37,690 nt of DNA from an uncultured Bacteroidota bacterium (GCA_903850915.1 CAINMV010000002.1:1-37690), one strand, 5' to 3'. Shown: positions 1 to 7,722, counted from the stretch's first letter. Notes: generated from the sequence alone by a model not told the origin. Numbers and translations: made by a program.

Positions 1-154
1 ATTTCTCAACCATTGCACCTTGTTTTGTTTGAATCATAACAAAATAAACACCCGCACGAATAGCTTTAAAATCTATAGCAGCATTTCTGTCATTAATTTT
101 CTTAATTGAGATGACGTCTACAATATTTTTAATAATCACAATATGGTGTTCAAT
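1..154 (-). pseudogene. Relic or fragment of a T9SS type A C-terminal sorting domain
   Basis: Read on the minus strand, this stretch gives 51 open codons that run off the left edge. Their second half has the typical end of a T9SS type A sorting domain: the segment IDFKAIRAGVYFVMIQ matches the usual pattern of a short strand, then L/I-x-A-G-x-Y, then an alternating hydrophobic strand. An in-frame TAG sits just upstream (155-157) and the first Met is only at codon 40, so no gene can start here. The first half of the domain is missing in this frame. Weak resemblance to it (an ISLF-like string) appears in another frame around 160-180, which would fit frameshift decay. It could be a decayed secreted-protein gene or an assembly frameshift; the rest lies outside the window. 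Confidence 0.55.
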
Positions 155-198
155 CTAATTTAATTACGAATAAAGATATTTCCAATGACGCAGTTTGG

Positions 199-891
199 CT
201 ATTTTTCAGCCAATTGAATTAGATTCCATACATGGTAATCTATCCATTTTTTATCCTGATCTATGAATACTTCAGTGACCTTTTTATCTGGAAATAATTT
301 AAAATTAAACTTGTCAATGCCAGGTGCAATATAACCGGGATAAACATATTGGATTTTGTTTTGTATCGAAAAACCGATCTCCATCATCAATAATAATTTC
401 CCTAAACCAAACGACTGATAATCAGGATCATAATAGTTTAATATAGGAGCTATACTTTCGTTGCCAATGTCGAATAAACCAGCTGCAATAAGCTTTTCAC
501 CGTCTCGTATTTTAAGCACTCCTGTATCATAAACGCCTGTATCCATAACACTTGCAAACGTTTCTTCTAACGTTGTAATATACGTAAAGGTAGCCAATTC
601 CTTGTATTTTGAAAATAAAGTTTCAAGTTCTTCGTCTATTCGGAAAGTTTCATAGGTCACCTTAAAGCCTTCCTTTTGGTTCTTCTTTAGTAATCGACGT
701 TGGCTGGAGCCATAGTGAAATTTAGAAACGTCGTAACGAAGCCAATGCACCGGAACTTGAACCTCTTCCTTTTCCAAATGGGAGGTGGTAAACATAACGC
801 CATAGGACAAAGCACGAAACCAACCCTTGGAAAGAAAAAAATCTAACACATCACCTTTGTATTCCGATGGCAAAAAAAGCTCTTCTTCCAT
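199..891 (-). CDS. Arginyl-tRNA--protein transferase-like (ATE/Bpt C-terminal fold) protein
   Basis: This protein of about 230 residues resembles the C-terminal part of aminoacyl-tRNA--protein transferases (Ate1/Bpt), which add Arg or Leu to protein N termini in N-degron pathways. Supporting segments are an early LPSEY, a GWFRALSYGVMF segment, the basic SSQRRLLKKN motif typical of the family, and a late GNAT-like part with GLGKLLLMMEI and YPGYI. The N-terminal cysteine cluster usual in Ate1/Bpt is absent, since there are no Cys residues at all. The ATG at 891 was preferred; an in-frame GTG at 903 would add four residues. The gene stands alone: a terminator lies upstream at 937-970 and a broken sorting-domain fragment follows downstream. 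Family membership is fairly clear. The activity and the transferred amino acid are not known from the sequence. Confidence 0.65.
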   Translation of the reverse strand: MEEELFLPSEYKGDVLDFFLSKGWFRALSYGVMFTTSHLEKEEVQVPVHWLRYDVSKFHYGSSQRRLLKKNQKEGFKVTYETFRIDEELETLFSKYKELATFTYITTLEETFASVMDTGVYDTGVLKIRDGEKLIAAGLFDIGNESIAPILNYYDPDYQSFGLGKLLLMMEIGFSIQNKIQYVYPGYIAPGIDKFNFKLFPDKKVTEVFIDQDKKWIDYHVWNLIQLAEK

Positions 892-936
892 ATTTAAACG
901 CACAAAGGAAGATATTAATTACAAGAGATTCAAAAT

Positions 937-970
937 AAAAAAGCAAGTCGAAAATAACATTTCGACTTGC
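937..970 (-). terminator. Rho-independent terminator of the T9SS cassette
   Basis: Two perfectly complementary 10-base arms, GCAAGTCGAA (943-952) and TTCGACTTGC (961-970), enclose an 8-base loop. On the minus strand the hairpin is followed by six T. It lies about 75 bases past the stop of the lipoprotein gene at 1044-1478, so it closes the operon that begins at 7252. Confidence 0.85.
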
Positions 971-1043
971 AAGTGTTAAAAGGCATTGATCGCTAAACTT
1001 TCGTTAAATAACGGTATTAAATAAAATCTATCCCAAAGGAATT

Positions 1044-1478
1044 TTAATCTACACTCTTTAAACGAAACTTTAAGGATATACCTATCGCCTTTGCTGCATT
1101 GGCTCGTCCTGATTCAGTTACATAATACAACAACTTATTTGTGGTTGCATCGAAAACAACGTACAAGTTTTTCTCATTTTTGTAGCGTTCTGGACCGCCA
1201 CGCAAATTGTCTGCGTTATTTTGATTTTTAATATTTACTTGCTGGTATTTAAGTTTGTACTTAAATACAACTACCTTGGTTTTGTTTTCAATTACAGAAT
1301 AAACATCCTTTGGTGGAATGTTTAAACCAGAGACAACTTCATCTAATGTCATCCCATATTTTAGATTAAAAATCAAGGCTGGTGTGGTGTCGTAGTTAGT
1401 TTGAATTTTACTTCTAGAGCAACTAGTAGTAAATAAAAGCGCAATTAAAAAAAATGCGGATAATAATATATTTTTCAT
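1044..1478 (-). CDS. Small lipoprotein with a BamE/SmpA-like motif
   Basis: This 144-residue hypothetical lipoprotein has a hydrophobic signal peptide ending in a lipobox (FTTSC, lipidated Cys20), so it should be anchored in the envelope. After the anchor, residues 38-55 read LKYGMTLDEVVSGLNIPP, which resembles the G-M-T-x-x-E-V-x-x-x-L-G-x-P motif of BamE/SmpA-like small lipoproteins. The rest is a hydrophilic domain with YVVFDATTNKLLYY. It is the last gene of the minus-strand cassette, 27 bases after the preceding lipoprotein gene, and a strong terminator follows. Both lipoproteins share the BamE-like segment, so they may have arisen by duplication and divergence. Function unknown; a role with the upstream PorP-OmpA fusion is inferred only from the operon. 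Confidence 0.8.
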   Translation of the reverse strand: MKNILLSAFFLIALLFTTSCSRSKIQTNYDTTPALIFNLKYGMTLDEVVSGLNIPPKDVYSVIENKTKVVVFKYKLKYQQVNIKNQNNADNLRGGPERYKNEKNLYVVFDATTNKLLYYVTESGRANAAKAIGISLKFRLKSVD

Positions 1479-1505
1479 GAATTGGATTTTTTTGTTGATT
1501 AATAT

Positions 1506-2336
1506 TTAGTTTTTCTTGGCTGGTTTGGGGATCATTTTTAACTTACTATTGTCAGTAGCTTCTATTTTATTTCCGGGTGACGTCTTCTTTGCTTGGTTAA
1601 ATTTAGGCAATTGAAATTTCGATGATTTGCTTTTCTCATCAGCTTTGTCGCCATCTAAATTCAAATTCACATTAATCGTTGCCTTACTTGCCGTTAACTT
1701 ATCAATAATCTCACAATTGCTGCAAGAAACCTGACCGTTTCCGGCATCATGATTGGCAATAGAAATACACTTAGAATTACACTCCGAAACCGGTTGCATT
1801 GAGTTGAAATTCGGGTTTTTTATATATTCACAAGGGCAATATTCACAGGCACCATCACTTACAATGGCATCAGGGTTATAATTTAAACTCATTGGATCAG
1901 TACATCCTCGTAGTCCTTTTTCTTCGCATATATCGTTAATTTTAGTGAGGTCATTTATTAACTTATCCAAATCCCTTTTCCCTATATTAGTGATCATAGA
2001 TTGTAATTTACCATCCTTATAAACAATAACAGCATCAGATTCATCAACATACTGCTGCACTCCTGAAGTTAGCCCAACAGCTCTTGCTTCTTCATAGCTA
2101 GTGTTTAATTTTGCTGGCGTTTTATATTTGTATAAATGCACTTCACATGCACCTCCGCCCGACATTACATCGAAAGGGAAAACACTTCCAAGGGTTTGCT
2201 TTACTTGGGCTTTAGTGCTACCAATAGTTAAATTGGCTAAGTCCACCGAGGATACATAATTGGGCAATAAAACGAAACGGGTTTTACAGCCGCTTATTAC
2301 AAAAAGTAATAAAACAATTTTTAGGGTTAATTTCAT
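1506..2336 (-). CDS. Cysteine-rich lipoprotein with BamE-like and GCTDP-type motifs
   Basis: This 276-residue predicted lipoprotein has signal peptide lipobox VISGC (Cys17). Residues about 34-52 (LANLTIGSTKAQVKQTLGS) resemble the BamE/SmpA-like helix-turn motif also seen in the next gene. Around residues 143-166 there is a GCTDPMSLNYNPDAIVSDGACEY-type unit, a short Cys-containing repeat common in secreted Bacteroidota proteins; one copy is present. A Cys-rich stretch follows, to about residue 210 (CPCEY, CNSKC, CSNCE). The C-terminal 50 residues are Lys/Ser-rich and look disordered. It lies 59 bases downstream of the PorP-OmpA gene and 27 bases upstream of the second lipoprotein, so it is probably co-transcribed with both. 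Function is unknown; an envelope role next to a T9SS outer-membrane partner is inferred from context. Confidence 0.8.
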   Translation of the reverse strand: MKLTLKIVLLLFVISGCKTRFVLLPNYVSSVDLANLTIGSTKAQVKQTLGSVFPFDVMSGGGACEVHLYKYKTPAKLNTSYEEARAVGLTSGVQQYVDESDAVIVYKDGKLQSMITNIGKRDLDKLINDLTKINDICEEKGLRGCTDPMSLNYNPDAIVSDGACEYCPCEYIKNPNFNSMQPVSECNSKCISIANHDAGNGQVSCSNCEIIDKLTASKATINVNLNLDGDKADEKSKSSKFQLPKFNQAKKTSPGNKIEATDNSKLKMIPKPAKKN

Positions 2337-2395
2337 TGTTGGTTTGGATTAATTGTTGTTTTAAATTTAGTTGGGAAATGCTATAATTTTAGTTG

Positions 2396-4093
2396 TTAAT
2401 TGAAAATATATTCGATGTTAAATGCAGGTATTGTATTCTCTGAATTACTTGAATTGAGTTTTGAATTTTCAACTCCATAATATTCTATAAACACACGTTC
2501 TTGATCTAAACCCAAGGCGATCAAACGATTCCTAACCGATTCAGCTTTTTTATGCGATAGTTCGACATTTGAAGCATCGAATCCTGAAATATTACATGTT
2601 ATTTTAACATTCCAATCGCCATTAACATTGAGCAACTTCGACAACTTGCTAATGTCTCTATCCGACTCATCTGAAATTCTAGTTCCATCAAATCTAAGAT
2701 CTCGAACAAGCTGCTTTAACAGTTGATTTTGAGAATCAGAAATAACAGGACAACCATGGTTTTCGGAATCACCTTTTGTGTTAGGGCATCTATCGGCTGT
2801 ATCAACAACATTATCGTTATCTGTATCTGGTGTTTTAAATATTAATGTTGAAGTTTCATTTGAGTTCTCAAGTGGAGGCGCATTTCTGTAAGAAGTTGGA
2901 TTGTTGTCTTGCACTTCATTACTGTTGGCGGTGTTTCTAAAACTGGTAGACGTAGATTCCACTTTTTCCTCCTTTAATTGAGTGTTTTTAAAACTTGTAA
3001 CTTGGGGTTCTTGAACGTTCTCAGATATATTCTCTTTTGGCTTTTCTAAAATAACTTTTTCAGGCTGCAGTGTCACCAATTCCTCCTTCTTTTCTTTCTT
3101 CGGTTCTTCATTTGGTTCAACTTTAGGAGCCTCTAGTTTTTTCTTTTCTATTACCACAGGCTTCTCTTTAACAGGATTTCTCGTTTTTTCATTTTTTACC
3201 TTCGACTTTATAAAGTATCCCAGAAAAATCTCTTGTGAGGCAGAAGTATATGGAATATTGGATGTAATGTAATAATCGTAACTATATCCTACATTAAAAT
3301 TTTTCAAGTTAAACCCGACTAACCCTACTAAAGAATGAGATGGACGATAAGACGCCGCAATCCAAAACGCTTTTCCAAATTTCAATTTTAGGTTTAAATC
3401 CAATGCCAAATCGGAAATTTCAGTTTTTCGAAGCACGACCGATGGCTCAATTTTTATAGCCGAGTCTATACTAAATGAAAAAGCCGTTGTAAAATAAAAA
3501 TGACGAGCCAATCGGTTGGATTGATGCGATGAATCCAATTCTTGAAGTGGCGACTCGAGGAGCTGATGTGATGCCAAACCAATTTTAAAAGCATTTTTAT
3601 AACGAAACATTATACCTGCATTGGCATCAGGAGTAATTGCTTTTTGAAGATTCAAAGGCATCAATGGATCATTTTGATAAAGAGTCTTTACTTTGGAATT
3701 GTCGAAGCCAAATTGATTAACAACGCCTGAAAGGCCAAGCGACATATTAAAGTCTTTAGTAAACCTAACGTGATATGCATAGTTAATCGCCACCCCACTT
3801 CGAGTGATTGCACCTCCTGTGGCATCTTTATAAATGTTAAAACCAAGCCCCATCAAACGGCTTAATTTAAAGTTACCACTTGCCGTTAATGTATTGGGCG
3901 ATGAACTAAGTCCCACCCATTCCTTTCGGTTCGAAATCCAAATTGGATTGCGTGTTGCATAACCTGTATTTCCGGGATTAATAATCGCATCATTAATATA
4001 AAATTGACTGAAAGAAGGCAACTGCTGACTATATAATCCTGAGCAATTGAAAAAAATCAATCCAAGGAGCGTAAAAATTCGTGTGATTCTCAT
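2396..4093 (-). CDS. PorP/SprF-family T9SS outer-membrane protein fused to an OmpA-like domain
   Basis: The 565-residue protein has four parts. Residues 1-22 are a signal peptide. Residues 24-295 form a PorP/SprF beta-barrel, with the diagnostic start QLPSFSQFYINDAIINPGNTG and alternating strands such as LGFNIYKDATG. Residues 296-422 are a Lys/Glu/Pro linker with a 17-residue repeat. Residues 423-449 are a calcium-binding thrombospondin-3-type unit (DTDNDNVVDTADRCP), followed by an OmpA-like domain to the end (NVELSHKKAESVRNRL, with Lys where the usual Arg would be). SprF-type proteins anchor or export cargo with type B sorting domains, and OmpA domains usually bind peptidoglycan. Its start lies six bases past the stop of a type B cargo gene, which strongly suggests they work as a pair. 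SprF itself lacks an OmpA domain, so the fusion is notable. Confidence 0.88.
   Translation of the reverse strand: MRITRIFTLLGLIFFNCSGLYSQQLPSFSQFYINDAIINPGNTGYATRNPIWISNRKEWVGLSSSPNTLTASGNFKLSRLMGLGFNIYKDATGGAITRSGVAINYAYHVRFTKDFNMSLGLSGVVNQFGFDNSKVKTLYQNDPLMPLNLQKAITPDANAGIMFRYKNAFKIGLASHQLLESPLQELDSSHQSNRLARHFYFTTAFSFSIDSAIKIEPSVVLRKTEISDLALDLNLKLKFGKAFWIAASYRPSHSLVGLVGFNLKNFNVGYSYDYYITSNIPYTSASQEIFLGYFIKSKVKNEKTRNPVKEKPVVIEKKKLEAPKVEPNEEPKKEKKEELVTLQPEKVILEKPKENISENVQEPQVTSFKNTQLKEEKVESTSTSFRNTANSNEVQDNNPTSYRNAPPLENSNETSTLIFKTPDTDNDNVVDTADRCPNTKGDSENHGCPVISDSQNQLLKQLVRDLRFDGTRISDESDRDISKLSKLLNVNGDWNVKITCNISGFDASNVELSHKKAESVRNRLIALGLDQERVFIEYYGVENSKLNSSNSENTIPAFNIEYIFN
2846..2998 (-). repeat. 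Three tandem 17-residue units in the PorP-OmpA linker
   Basis: Units begin at residues 366, 383 and 400 with TSFKN, TSFRN and TSYRN, an exact 17-residue (51-base) period. A fourth degenerate unit (LIFKT) starts in phase at residue 417. The rest of each unit is diverged and acidic or polar. The repeat lies between the beta-barrel and the OmpA-like domain, so copy number would set the reach between outer membrane and cell wall. Confidence 0.75.
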
Positions 4094-4099
4094 TGTAAA

Positions 4100-7000
4100 T
4101 TATCTTTTAATGGTGATGGTGCCTGAAAAACGGGCGTCATTGGTCTTTAAATCGATCAAATAATAGTAATCGGCTGTTGGACATTCTTGCCCATTGAATT
4201 TACCATCCCAAGGCGTGGAATACCCCTCACTCGAATAAATAATTTGCCCCCATCTATTATATACATTTAAGATGCTATTTGGATAATCTCTAATTCCAGG
4301 TATTTCCCAAATATCATTGATGCCATCTCCGTTTGGTGTAAACATTGTTGGAATAAAAAAACAGGGAACATCCGAACCTTTAACATTTACAAAGGCACTA
4401 TCAAAACATCCATTGGCATCGGTTATAATAACTTTATAGGTACCGAAATCTTTTAAAGCCACCACATCAATAATTGGATTTTGATCGTTGGATGTGTATC
4501 CGTTGGGGCCTATCCACTTATAAATAACCCCTCCTGAAGCCAATAGAGATAAGGTATCTCCAGTGCACAATTTATTTCTAGTAATTGATGCCACTGGCTT
4601 AACCGCAGGAAATAAATTTACGGTTATAACTTCTAATATGCCTACGCAACTCCCATTAAGTGAGGTGGATAGAACATTGTATGTTAACGTTTGCGTAGTA
4701 CTTGTTAAATTAACTAGCGTATCATTAATAACACCATTGCTTTGTGCATTAGCCGATGCACCTTTTACATTTGAATTGGCGATAGCTAACCAAGAAAATG
4801 TTGACGGAACTGATGCCGTTAAAGCCAAGTTCACGGAACTTCCTGAACATACATTGATTGCGTTTGCACTAGTTAACCGAGGCTCAGGCAACACCGAAAC
4901 GGTTATGGTTGAGATATTTCCAGCGCATGAACCGAGATTAGAGGTTGGTAAAACATCATAATCAATAGTTTGAATGGAATTGGTTGTATTCACTAAAATA
5001 TCACCAATATAATTATTGTATTGAGCGGTGGCACTAGCGCCTGAAATATCTGGATTTGGTTTGGCAATCCAAGCAAATGAAGAACTAATATTCGCATTTA
5101 AAGTCACGCCCACCGAGGTTCCACTACAAATCGTTTTAGTTAATGCGGTGGTGAATGATGGCATAGGATTCACTGTCACAATAACGTTCTGAGAGGCACC
5201 TGTGCAGAGCGCACTAGTTGATTTTGGTGTTACTAAATACGTTACGGTTTGAGGCACACTGGTTAAATTATTCAACAAATCACTAATAATATTAGTTGAT
5301 TGAAGTGAGGTGCTTTCACCATTTATATTTGGGTTAGATGTAGCCACCCAAGTGAAAGTGGAAGTTAAGTTTGCTGCAAGATTGAGGTTCACCTGATTTC
5401 CACTACAAATAGTAACTGACAAAGAACTAGTAAGCGTAATAGCTGGCAATACGTTAATCACTACCGTTTGGGGGAGACCAGTACACATAGATCCATTGGA
5501 TTTAGGTGTAACAATATATACTACAGCTTGAGTGGTTGCGGTTGTATTTACTAAAACATCACTAATTATTCCAGTAGATTGTGTGGTGGTAGTTTCCCCA
5601 GAGACAGCGGTGTTACTTACTGCAGCCCAAGTAAATGTAGAGGCAACATTAGAAGTGAGTGTTAAATTCACAGCAGCACCATTGCATCGTGTTAGCGAGG
5701 AAACACTTGTCATGGTTGGTGCAGGATTTACAGTAATCGTAATAGTTTGAGGCGCACCGGAACAGCCTCCTGATATCGCAGTTGGAATAACGGTGTATGT
5801 AATGTTTTGTGGTATGGTAGAAACATTCACTAATGTATCCGTAATGATTGATCCTGTTTTAGCAGAAGTACTTGCACCTGTGATATTTGCATTTGATGTG
5901 GCAACCCAACTGAAATTTGAACCCAAATTAGACGTTAACCCAAATGCTAAAGGCACTTTACTACACGTTATTCCTGTTGCTCCACTCGTCATAGCAGGCG
6001 TCTGGTTTATTGTAATATTATATCCTATTGTTTGACCTGTAGCGGCTACATTGGAACTTACAATGCGAATTCGATATCCTGAACCTGATGCTGTTGAAAA
6101 AGGAATTACCGCGCTTATTGTTCCTCCGGTTAAACTTGTAAGTGTTCCTATATTAACCGGAGAAGTAAAGGAACCAATAGAGTTGCTTAATTGAGCCGTA
6201 AATACGTTTCCTGAATTATAAACACCTGCTACAGTAAAGTTTATTGGGACCGTAGCACCTGAACAAATAACCGACGGAATCGTATCTAATCCAATATCAT
6301 TAATCGAAGTATATTCCCATAAATCGTTTATTCCTGCAGTACCATTTAATCCAGTTCCAATATAGCCTTTCCCATTCACATCGAAGCCACAAACGGCCTC
6401 CCTTAAAGTACTAGGAAAACTCAAAACTGTTGTCCAAGCATTGGCAGTGGATGCATATTTGTAGGTAATGGTTGACAATACAGTACTAGCATAACCAACA
6501 GTAACATATCCATTGGGACCTATAGCAAAGGCTCCTCTTTTATAGCCGCTCGATGGCATACTTGAAATTGCAATCCAAGCATTGGTAGCAGGATTATATT
6601 TATAAAAATCAATTTGCCCAATCGAAGTTGCATTTAAACCACCGCCCACATAGGCGATATTATTAATTACAAAAACACTGGCTGAATGCCGAGCCGCGCC
6701 AGGGAAATTAGCTTTTTGTGTCCATGCATTGGTGGCAGGATTGTACTCCCATAAGTCGTTATAACTAAGTAAGCCATTGGTTCCTAAACCAATATATCCT
6801 TTTCCATTGGCTGAAAACCCTACGGCCCTGCAACGTGCTGCAGCAGGCAAACTAGCTTTTGCAGTCCAAATATTAGTGGCGGGGTCATATTCCCAAAAAT
6901 CGCTATAGTTTCCAGCTGTTGTAGGAATAGCTGCTGAATTTCCTGTGCCTACATAAACCTTGGTGCCAATGGAAAAAGCAACTGCCAAGTGCCTTGAGGC

Positions 7001-7252
7001 TATTGGGAAATTGGCTTTAATTGCCCAAGTATTTGTTGTAGGATTATATTCATAGAAGGCTTGATTATTGGCAACGGTTGGAGCCGTACGATAACCTAAA
7101 CCAAGGTAACCTTTGCCGCCAACAGATGCAGCAACACCATTATAAATACTGCCTCCAGGGTAGGCAGCTCTATTCAACCAAGTGTCCTGAGCATTGAGAA
7201 AACAAGAAATAAAAGATAGGCTAACTCCAAAAAGTAAAAATAATTTCCTCAT
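4100..7252 (-). CDS. Secreted Kelch and repeat adhesin-like protein with gliding-type (type B) C-terminal sorting domain
   Basis: The 1050-residue protein has signal peptide 1-21 and six Kelch-like units (about 25-315; recurring GKGYIGLG, YNPATNAW and DLWEY), predicted to form a beta-propeller. A beta-sandwich-like region follows at 320-418, then five about 93-residue repeats at 420-883, each with a CSG-type start, a ...F-x-W-x-A motif and a TYxVxP end. An Ig-like segment (885-960) and the C-terminal domain (965-1050) complete it. The last has the hallmark FTPNGDGINDIWEI, IYNRWG-type and WDGKFNGQ motifs of gliding-motility/CHU_C type B domains, which direct export through T9SS. It is the first gene of the minus-strand cassette and is followed after six bases by its likely PorP/SprF partner. 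A surface or adhesive role is inferred; the ligand is unknown. No consensus promoter was found in 7253-7487. Confidence 0.88.
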   Translation of the reverse strand: MRKLFLLFGVSLSFISCFLNAQDTWLNRAAYPGGSIYNGVAASVGGKGYLGLGYRTAPTVANNQAFYEYNPTTNTWAIKANFPIASRHLAVAFSIGTKVYVGTGNSAAIPTTAGNYSDFWEYDPATNIWTAKASLPAAARCRAVGFSANGKGYIGLGTNGLLSYNDLWEYNPATNAWTQKANFPGAARHSASVFVINNIAYVGGGLNATSIGQIDFYKYNPATNAWIAISSMPSSGYKRGAFAIGPNGYVTVGYASTVLSTITYKYASTANAWTTVLSFPSTLREAVCGFDVNGKGYIGTGLNGTAGINDLWEYTSINDIGLDTIPSVICSGATVPINFTVAGVYNSGNVFTAQLSNSIGSFTSPVNIGTLTSLTGGTISAVIPFSTASGSGYRIRIVSSNVAATGQTIGYNITINQTPAMTSGATGITCSKVPLAFGLTSNLGSNFSWVATSNANITGASTSAKTGSIITDTLVNVSTIPQNITYTVIPTAISGGCSGAPQTITITVNPAPTMTSVSSLTRCNGAAVNLTLTSNVASTFTWAAVSNTAVSGETTTTQSTGIISDVLVNTTATTQAVVYIVTPKSNGSMCTGLPQTVVINVLPAITLTSSLSVTICSGNQVNLNLAANLTSTFTWVATSNPNINGESTSLQSTNIISDLLNNLTSVPQTVTYLVTPKSTSALCTGASQNVIVTVNPMPSFTTALTKTICSGTSVGVTLNANISSSFAWIAKPNPDISGASATAQYNNYIGDILVNTTNSIQTIDYDVLPTSNLGSCAGNISTITVSVLPEPRLTSANAINVCSGSSVNLALTASVPSTFSWLAIANSNVKGASANAQSNGVINDTLVNLTSTTQTLTYNVLSTSLNGSCVGILEVITVNLFPAVKPVASITRNKLCTGDTLSLLASGGVIYKWIGPNGYTSNDQNPIIDVVALKDFGTYKVIITDANGCFDSAFVNVKGSDVPCFFIPTMFTPNGDGINDIWEIPGIRDYPNSILNVYNRWGQIIYSSEGYSTPWDGKFNGQECPTADYYYLIDLKTNDARFSGTITIKR
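4604..5995 (-). repeat. Five diverged ~93-residue protein repeats in the Kelch/type B protein
   Basis: Residues 420-511, 512-604, 605-698, 699-791 and 792-883 align end to end. Each carries a Cys near its start (ITCSK, TRCNG, TICSG, TICSG, NVCSG), a NLxxxFxW-type strand, an S/A-T-A/T-Q-S segment, I-x-D-x-L-V-N, and a second Cys before the last strand (GGCSG, SMCTG, ALCTG, GSCAG, GSCVG). The paired cysteines suggest one disulfide per domain. Confidence 0.8.
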
Positions 7253-7487
7253 ATTATATAATTTAAATATCCCTAAAAGACTACATTTTCACATTAATAG
7301 TATTACATTAATGACTTTTATAATTTAACATAAAAGCATCCGATTTGATCGCTTTTGAATAAACTTTTTAATACCGCTTTTCTAAAATACCTCGGCAAAA
7401 TAGTACTTAAACAGATTAATTAACCTATTTTTAACGTAATAGTTATAAACAAAAATTACAAATAGGTTTAACGGATCAAGATATGCC

Positions 7488-7521
7488 AAAAAAAAGTTCC
7501 AGAGGAAAAAACCTCTGAAAC
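7488..7521 (-). terminator. Rho-independent terminator after tRNA-Leu
   Basis: On the minus strand a 10-base-pair stem (7496-7521, one T:G pair) with a six-T loop is followed by eight T. It starts four bases after the tRNA-Leu 3' end. Confidence 0.85.
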
Positions 7522-7524
7522 TTG

Positions 7525-7608
7525 TGCTCGGGACGGGGGTCGAACCCGTACAGCCGTGAAGCCACAGGATTTTAAGTCCTGCGTGTCTACCAATTCCACC
7601 ACCCAAGC
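7525..7608 (-). tRNA. tRNA-Leu (anticodon UAA)
   Basis: The 84-base gene folds as a class II tRNA. The acceptor stem GCTTGGG pairs with CCCGAGC (one G:T), with discriminator A at 7525. The anticodon stem CAGGA/TCCTG encloses CTTAAAA, giving anticodon TAA. A long variable arm follows, then the T-arm GGGTTCGACCCC. The CCA end is not encoded, because the bases after the discriminator read CAA. It lies downstream of tRNA-Gly. Confidence 0.95.
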
Positions 7609-7613
7609 GGTGT

Positions 7614-7647
7614 AAAAAAAATTAGTAGCCGTAGCTACTAATTTTTC
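7614..7647 (-). terminator. Hairpin terminator between the two tRNA genes
   Basis: A perfect 9-base-pair stem, ATTAGTAGC (7621-7629) and GCTACTAAT (7634-7642), encloses a four-base loop. On the minus strand seven T follow (7614-7620). On the plus strand it is followed by five T, so it could work in both directions. It lies three bases past the tRNA-Gly discriminator. Confidence 0.75.
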
Positions 7648-7649
7648 TG

Positions 7650-7722
7650 AGCGAGAGACGAGGCTCGAACCCGCGACCTTAACCTTGGCAAGGTTACGCT
7701 CTACCAACTGAGCTACTCTCGC
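7650..7722 (-). tRNA. tRNA-Gly (anticodon GCC)
   Basis: The 73-base gene has acceptor stem GCGAGAG/CTCTCGC with discriminator T at 7650, a D-arm AGCTCAGTTGGTAGAGC, an anticodon stem TAACC/GGTTA around loop TTGCCAA (anticodon GCC), and T-arm CGGGTTCGAGCC. CCA is not encoded. A Bacteroidota promoter lies immediately upstream and a hairpin terminator immediately downstream. Confidence 0.96.

Noticed and set aside
4563-6035. Plus-strand open frames opposite the Kelch/repeat gene (4563-4961, 5532-5750, 5793-6035)
   Set aside because: They are the antisense of Thr/Val/Ser-rich repeats, which leave reading frames open on the other strand. No promoter or family motif is present.
7382-7707. Two short minus-strand frames across the tRNA genes
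   Set aside because: They run through both tRNAs and their terminators, so they are not protein genes.
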